Shown piece by piece: positions 59,867-64,000 of a DNA stretch of 64,000 nucleotides (the first letter of the stretch is position 1; each line of letters begins with the position of its first letter). This DNA comes from Photobacterium kishitanii (GTDB taxonomy: Bacteria > Pseudomonadota > Gammaproteobacteria > Enterobacterales > Vibrionaceae). The translations under genes and the position numbers were made by a program. The stretch lies in contig NZ_PYON01000011.1 in assembly GCF_003026355.1 (NCBI RefSeq), positions 91,080 through 155,079 on the forward strand. Reading direction: 5' to 3'. The notes under the pieces were generated by a model. That model was given only the letters and a program-made list of their open reading frames with translations, did not search any database and was not told the origin of the DNA.

Positions 59867-59970
59867 GTGATCAGTCTCAGGATAATTAATCATTTTTAGA
59901 TTGATGGTGGAAATATATTCACTTCGCTCATTGGCATTAGGCCTGTCAAGAACACCATTAGTTTGTTTCT
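59867..59970 (-). pseudogene. Integrase fragment 3 (decayed)
   Basis: 59875-59938 resembles the last codons of int (TTTTTAGATTGA, then TGGTGG) with small indels, followed by a stretch like int 11345-11375 (TTAGTTTGTTT). It seems to be an internally deleted copy, much older than the remnant at 51132. Confidence 0.55.
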
Positions 59971-60050
59971 AGTGTGATTGTTTTACATAGGCGAGGTGAT
60001 TGAGTATTGATTTACCTATTTTTATTTATATATGTTTACATTGCTATTTT

Positions 60051-60070
60051 TGTTATGTTATAACATAACA
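60051..60070. promoter_or_regulatory. Zur-box-like palindrome
   Basis: TGTTATGTTATAACATAACA is a perfect 20-bp palindrome resembling the Zur operator core (GTTATA...TATAAC). It lies ~45 bp before the decayed rpmE2 and the rpmJ2 gene, which in other gammaproteobacteria (ykgM-ykgO) are repressed by Zur in zinc sufficiency. Confidence 0.7.
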
Positions 60071-60097
60071 AAGAAAAGGTGTGGGAGAATAATTTAC

Positions 60098-60259
60098 AAA
60101 AGTAGCTATACATCCTGAATACCTACAGTGGCATTTCATGATACGGGTGCTGATAAATAGATTATGGCTCGTTCCACAATACAGATATTACGCATATTGA
60201 ACGGGATGGATGGTTGTGTTGCACGTTTTAATAAACAATTTGTTCTTCGTGATTTTAAG
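60098..60259 (+). pseudogene. rpmE2: Decayed ribosomal protein L31 type B
   Basis: Pieces of L31B are readable in different frames: VAIHPEY (60103-60123), then VAFHDTGADK (60128-60157) after a frameshift, GS-HNTDITHIERDGW in the next, and VARFNKQFVLRDF at the end. A start codon, about half of the middle and the frame are missing. The operon partner rpmJ2 remains intact 11 bp downstream. Confidence 0.7.
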
Positions 60260-60270
60260 GTTGAAAGTTT

Positions 60271-60405
60271 ATGCAGGTTCTTAGTTCGTTAAAAAGCGCA
60301 AAAAAAAGAAGTAAAGATTGTCAGGTGGTTAAACGTCGTGGTCGTATTTATGTCATTTGTAAATCTAACCCAAGGTTCAAAGCTGTTCAGGGTAAGAAAA
60401 AATAA
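60271..60405 (+). CDS. rpmJ: Ribosomal protein L36 type B (zinc-independent)
   Basis: A 44-aa protein beginning [20 protein letters not shown] and continuing with [20 protein letters not shown] and a short basic tail, unmistakably the YkgO/RpmJ2 form. It lacks the four-residue zinc site of standard L36 and replaces it when zinc is scarce. A weak AAGG lies 12-15 nt upstream. It follows the decayed rpmE2 under the Zur-like palindrome and may still be expressed from that promoter. Confidence 0.9.
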   Translation: MQVLSSLKSAKKRSKDCQVVKRRGRIYVICKSNPRFKAVQGKKK

Positions 60406-60509
60406 TCATTTAATATAAGAGTGGTAGCTATCTGCTAACCAGCACCTTCTTATAGGTAGTGTAGAGTCAGATATTAAAGGTAATTAGAGTAGAAAATTTA
60501 AAGTTTCAT

Positions 60510-60715
60510 GCAAAAAGCCCTTATTTAAAGATGAGGGTTTTTTGCTATTTATTACTTTCTTTCTGAGTTAACTTGAATGAATTTGTCATGGTGGAGACAC
60601 GTTGTTTGTTTGCCATTGTTCCTTTTATAAACGTCATTTGCCTGACTTAAGCAAATTGCTGATCGTTGTGAATTTCTTGCTCGTGGGTGAGTACGCTATT
60701 GAAGTGGGTATGGGA
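60510..60715 (-). pseudogene. Integrase fragment 4 joined to a decayed winged-helix gene piece
   Basis: 60510-60632 resembles the prophage terminator hairpin and the end of int (11026-11190 with deletions). 60651-60715 then matches 44269-44334, the helix-turn-helix part of the winged-helix gene at the prophage right end (that piece lies on the plus strand). The two phage ends lie side by side, so nearly the whole phage between them is deleted. Confidence 0.75.
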
Positions 60716-60827
60716 TCTTTAGTGACAACAGCATTCATGCAAAATAGAAAGGTAGTGTTTTATTACTGAAGTTGATGTTACTTAAATGTAACACTAGGCT
60801 TAATTAGGCTTAACGGAGGTTTTGAAC

Positions 60828-61514
60828 ATGAAAAAAACGATACTCGCTATTATTCTATCTAGTACTCTATTTGGGTGTAATGATAATAAAGCTGATGTAA
60901 GTAATTCAGAAACAGCCACATACGAATTAACACTTAATAGTAATTGGAGTGCCAATAATTTTAGTACTAACTTTCCATCAAATAGACATTTCTCTGGTGT
61001 AATTGGATTAACACATAATGCTAATGGTGGAATATTTGAGTTAGGTAAACTGGCATCAGCTGGAATTGTTGAAGTTGCTGAAACGGGAGCTAAAACGGTT
61101 TTAACAACTGAAATCAATGATTTGCAAAACCTAGGTAAGTCATTATCAACGATTGATGGGAGTGGCATTGCTGTTGATCAACAGTCGGTTACTGTTACTT
61201 TTGATATTAGCCAAGATTATCCTTATATTTCATTAGTATCAATGCTTGCTCCAAGTCCGGATTGGTTTACTGGCTTAAATAGCTATCAACTGTTTGTTGA
61301 TGGTAAGTGGGTAGAATCTGTAGATGTGTCTCTAAACACTTATGATGCTGGTAGTGATGGTGGATTAATTTTTACTTCAGCTAATGATCCAATAACGCCT
61401 CCTGATGTAATTACACTTTTAACATCAGACCGAGCTAATACTGATTTTGAAAAAGGTCTACATTATCTAAATTCATTGCCAGTGACGACAATTACTATAA
61501 AGAGATTAAATTGA
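60828..61514 (+). CDS. Spondin-domain lipoprotein
   Basis: A 228-aa lipoprotein: MKKTILAIILSSTLFGC with lipobox LFGC (cysteine 17). The mature part fits the bacterial spondin domain: YELTLNSNWSANNFSTNFPSNRHFSGVIG, then DISQDYPYISLVSMLAPSPDWFTGLNSYQLF, with the W-F-T-G-L-N motif. GGAGG lies 8 nt before ATG 60828, which fixes the start. Likely exported to the outer membrane; function unknown. Confidence 0.85.
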   Translation: MKKTILAIILSSTLFGCNDNKADVSNSETATYELTLNSNWSANNFSTNFPSNRHFSGVIGLTHNANGGIFELGKLASAGIVEVAETGAKTVLTTEINDLQNLGKSLSTIDGSGIAVDQQSVTVTFDISQDYPYISLVSMLAPSPDWFTGLNSYQLFVDGKWVESVDVSLNTYDAGSDGGLIFTSANDPITPPDVITLLTSDRANTDFEKGLHYLNSLPVTTITIKRLN

Positions 61515-61543
61515 ATGAGTTAGGATCTCCTAGGATTACACAT

Positions 61544-61561
61544 CGGCCTCAAAAGAGGCCG
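61544..61561 (+). terminator. Probable terminator after the spondin lipoprotein
   Basis: CGGCCTC-AAAA-GAGGCCG, a perfect 7-bp GC-rich stem; T-rich DNA begins 8 nt later. Confidence 0.65.
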
Positions 61562-61655
61562 TAAGCCTTGTTTTATACATTTTTATTGTCTAAGGCTGTT
61601 TAACTTTATGATTATTAATGTGTATCGATATAGAGTTAATCTATTTATCTAGGTG

Positions 61656-62384
61656 TTACTTTATCCAAACCTTTTTTATTGTAGATAAAAGCCATGTAGG
61701 ATTATCTAAAGCTATATCATGACCATCAGTTTTATTCGTAATTATCGGTATTTTCCATGCCTTAGGAATAGCTATGGTTGCATTATAACTCACTAATTGG
61801 TCGTGCTCTGATGCAATAAAATGTAAATCACATTCAGGGCAGGATATTCGAAATGTATTAGCTGCATATAATTGCCTCCAGAAGTTACTGATTTTCATTG
61901 GATGTAATTTACTATAACTAGCCCACTTATTTACGGTATTTAGATTTATTGGCTGATTAGATACCATTTCATAAATTACTTTTTCTCTCTTAAATGAATC
62001 TGATGTTAGTGCCATCAGTATTTTTAGGTAATTATTAGGCAGTAAACGTTCATAGAAAGGACTAAATTCTTTTGCCGTTGTATTTATACAAATTAATGAC
62101 GCAACTTCATTTGGATATAATTCCGCCCATTTTAGTCCTATCATTCCTCCCATAGAGACCGCGAGTATGTATACTTTGCAATTACTTTTACGCTGTAGCC
62201 TGACACTTTCAACCATACCTTCAATTGTATTTGGAGATATTTTTGATGAAAGATAACCATTGCCCGGAATATCGACACAAGTGATAGTATGCTCTGGGAA
62301 TGCTTTTTGAATGAGGTTAGGAAAATCTCCCCAGTGGTGACAACCTCGAAATAAACCTCTTAATAATATTATCTCATTTTCCAT
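61656..62384 (-). CDS. Alpha/beta hydrolase
   Basis: A 242-aa alpha/beta-hydrolase. The oxyanion region is LLRGLFRGCHHWGDF, the nucleophile elbow VSMGGM (serine ~95), the acid in SEHDQL (about 194) and the histidine in DGHDIAL (about 225). No signal peptide. Substrate unknown; BioH/lipase-like esters are possible. GGAG lies 5-8 nt before its ATG on the minus strand. Confidence 0.82.
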   Translation of the reverse strand: MENEIILLRGLFRGCHHWGDFPNLIQKAFPEHTITCVDIPGNGYLSSKISPNTIEGMVESVRLQRKSNCKVYILAVSMGGMIGLKWAELYPNEVASLICINTTAKEFSPFYERLLPNNYLKILMALTSDSFKREKVIYEMVSNQPINLNTVNKWASYSKLHPMKISNFWRQLYAANTFRISCPECDLHFIASEHDQLVSYNATIAIPKAWKIPIITNKTDGHDIALDNPTWLLSTIKKVWIK

Positions 62385-62694
62385 ACTCTACAACTCCTTA
62401 GCTCTAAGTCCACAAGATATGGTTATAGCGATTTATTCCATAATTTACTATCACTGTTGTACTCATTTTCTAAAAACAAGAGTGCAAGATATCATCAGGT
62501 AGTATCTGTTTTAAAAAGTATCTCATAAGATAAAGTTTATCCACTTAAAATAATCGAACCTAAAATGAAAGTAAGTAAAATTAATAGAAGGAGAAGAGAG
62601 GTTAAATCTTGTAAGATTGAGGTAGATCTTTCGTTTATGTGATAGACGGCAACTTATGCGTATTAAGGGCTATCTAATAGATTAACCTTGTAGT
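62385..62694. other. Intergenic region between divergent genes
   Basis: 310 bp, AT-rich, holding the promoters of the hydrolase (leftward) and the esterase-like gene (rightward). I see no gene or clear repeat. Confidence 0.6.
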
Positions 62695-63504
62695 ATGTAT
62701 GGTTATCTAAAAATAACGATAGATAATAAACATATGAGTTCAGCTGTTGATTATATTGATTTATGGATAGTTGCAGGACAATCAAACACAGATGGTCGTA
62801 TTGAACTATCAAAACAAAGGCCTAGTTGGTTACCATACTCGAATATCGTACCTAATGTTAAATGTTTCAATAGTTCTAACAATAGATTTGAATTGTGGAA
62901 ATATTCATATAGTTCAGTAACCCTTAATAATAACGAAGATAAATGGGCTTATGATAGTACTGCTATGTTTCAATATGCAAATTTAGTCAATAAAGAACAA
63001 TATGTTATTAAACATTCATTAGGCGGTAGTTCAATAGGTGTAAGCCCTCCTGCAGGTAATGGTCAATGGAATAGTAATTATCATTTAGCCACAAGATCTT
63101 TATTGCGAGAGTTAGAAGATAAATATCATTCTGCTATGAAGGTATTAAATCAAAAAAATAAGACAATTGTTCTAAGAGGAGTGTTATGGCATCAAGGTGA
63201 AAGTGATAGTAACAGTAAGGAAAATGAAAATGCTTACTATCATAATTTATATTCGGTAATAAAAAAAATACGAGAATTTACTCATTGTAGTAATTTGCCT
63301 TTTATTTTTGCAACTATACCTAAACAGTCTGAACAATTTAGTACGATAATTAATACGGCTCATTTTAAATTATCGAAAAAAAAATACTCCTATATAGTAG
63401 ACTTACATGATGGAACTACATTTGATGGTATACACTTTGATGGCACTACTGCAGAAAGGTTAGGTAATGATATGCTAAAAATCATGGCAAGTATAAGATC
63501 GTAA
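62695..63504 (+). CDS. SASA-type SGNH carbohydrate esterase-like protein
   Basis: A 269-aa protein of the sialate O-acetylesterase-like (SASA) group of SGNH hydrolases: block I WIVAGQSNTDGR (serine ~31), block II GGSSIGV (about 113), block III WHQGESDSN (about 162) and block V DGIHFDGTTAERLG (histidine ~251). It probably removes acetyl groups from sugars. No signal peptide is visible. Two starts are possible (62695, 62734), neither with a good ribosome site. Confidence 0.83.
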   Translation: MYGYLKITIDNKHMSSAVDYIDLWIVAGQSNTDGRIELSKQRPSWLPYSNIVPNVKCFNSSNNRFELWKYSYSSVTLNNNEDKWAYDSTAMFQYANLVNKEQYVIKHSLGGSSIGVSPPAGNGQWNSNYHLATRSLLRELEDKYHSAMKVLNQKNKTIVLRGVLWHQGESDSNSKENENAYYHNLYSVIKKIREFTHCSNLPFIFATIPKQSEQFSTIINTAHFKLSKKKYSYIVDLHDGTTFDGIHFDGTTAERLGNDMLKIMASIRS

Positions 63505-64000
63505 GATAACAAGCTTATTTAGATCATTACCTTACATGTCTTAGTCAGCAAGAGTGTAAGTCTATTCCACAAGTTATTGCAGAGCATTTTGCGCCGATGA
63601 GTATAATGCAAATGAGTGTACGTGTTTAATTAATAAAGCTATAAAAAACCCTTTTGTAGCTTAAAAGAATATTATGAAATAGAAGGTTAGCTTTTTGCTC
63701 TCGTTGGTCAGATAACCATTTTTTAAACTGGGATCAGGAGCCTATCTGTATTGTAAAGACGACAGAGGTTTCAATCTGTCCATTCAATGAGGTCTCCCGA
63801 GAATTTGCAGAAGCTTAAAGGGAGGGGGATATCATATATGAATGGTGGCGGAATGCTTATCTTTATTTTTTACGGTGAAAATACAAATTAGAAAATATAG
63901 TTAATTGTTGAATTTAAAGTGTAATTTTTTGGATGAGGTGCGATGATTTTTATATTAATAAGTTTTCTATATTGTTTTTTTGTAATAATAACGTTTCATG
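63505..64000. other. Region without an intact gene at the window end
   Basis: No supported gene. Around 63730-63810 the plus strand has a short open piece (DQEPICIVKTTEVSICPFNE, then VSREFAEA) of higher GC than its surroundings, which may be the end of a broken gene; the rest is AT-rich. Confidence 0.5.

Noticed and set aside
1..64000. tRNA gene as integration site
   Set aside because: I found no cloverleaf-like sequence at the island borders; the repeated border segment is the 3' end of yaiI.

Overview
The window reads as chromosome of a low-GC gammaproteobacterium of the Vibrionaceae, most likely Photobacterium or a close relative. The grounds are the kbl-tdh pair, a VF530-type protein, a YbiT-type ABC-F protein, a yaiI gene and a ~124-bp attC site resembling Vibrio superintegron repeats. 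The genus is an inference; no search was possible.

Layout. (1) 1-6545, ordinary chromosome: end of kbl, tdh, a LysE/RhtB exporter, a VF530 protein, a phosphatidylserine-decarboxylase-like enzyme, ybiT (with a terminator-like hairpin in its leader) and yaiI. (2) 6546-10904: a two-gene Gabija-type defence system (OLD-family nuclease plus UvrD-like helicase). (3) ~10985-45190, an apparently complete temperate myophage. A leftward int/xis operon and cI face rightward cro, a YdaT-like gene, an O-like gene with iterons inside it, dnaC and a Q-like gene. Next come cargo (a PD-(D/E)XK protein; a leftward AAA ATPase + HNH pair), tandem terminators and holin/SAR lysozyme/Rz/Rz1. The head genes are lambda-like (gpA, gpW, portal, ClpP-capsid fusion) and the tail P2-like (V W J I, fibres, sheath, tube, frameshifted chaperone, tape measure, U X D). 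A second tyrosine recombinase is the last gene of the tail operon.

(4) 45190-64000, an accessory zone assembled from repeated insertion and decay. Pieces of yaiI recur at 47838 and 49144, and pieces of the prophage integrase at 51132, 55147, 59867 and 60510, two of them joined to scraps of other prophage genes. A hairpin repeat recurs at 45188, 51819 and 57256, and a 157-bp repeat at 48561 and 53911. Between these lie an OafA-like acyltransferase, lipoproteins (including a duplicated 560/568-aa pair), two acetyltransferase gene cassettes with an attC site, a candidate toxin with a SUKH immunity protein, a four-gene unknown operon, a SnoaL-like protein, a Zur-type palindrome before a decayed rpmE2 and an intact rpmJ2, a spondin-domain lipoprotein, a hydrolase and a SASA-type esterase.

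How it works together: CI probably controls both early promoters through a shared TCACR-N3-YGTGA operator, and Q-type antitermination through the terminators before the holin probably controls lysis and structural genes. Gabija, the ATPase/HNH pair and the PD-(D/E)XK protein are three candidate anti-phage modules around one prophage. The strongest leads for new biology are the ATPase/HNH cargo, the recurring integrase/hairpin/cargo pattern downstream of yaiI, and the unknown operon at 55467-56746.
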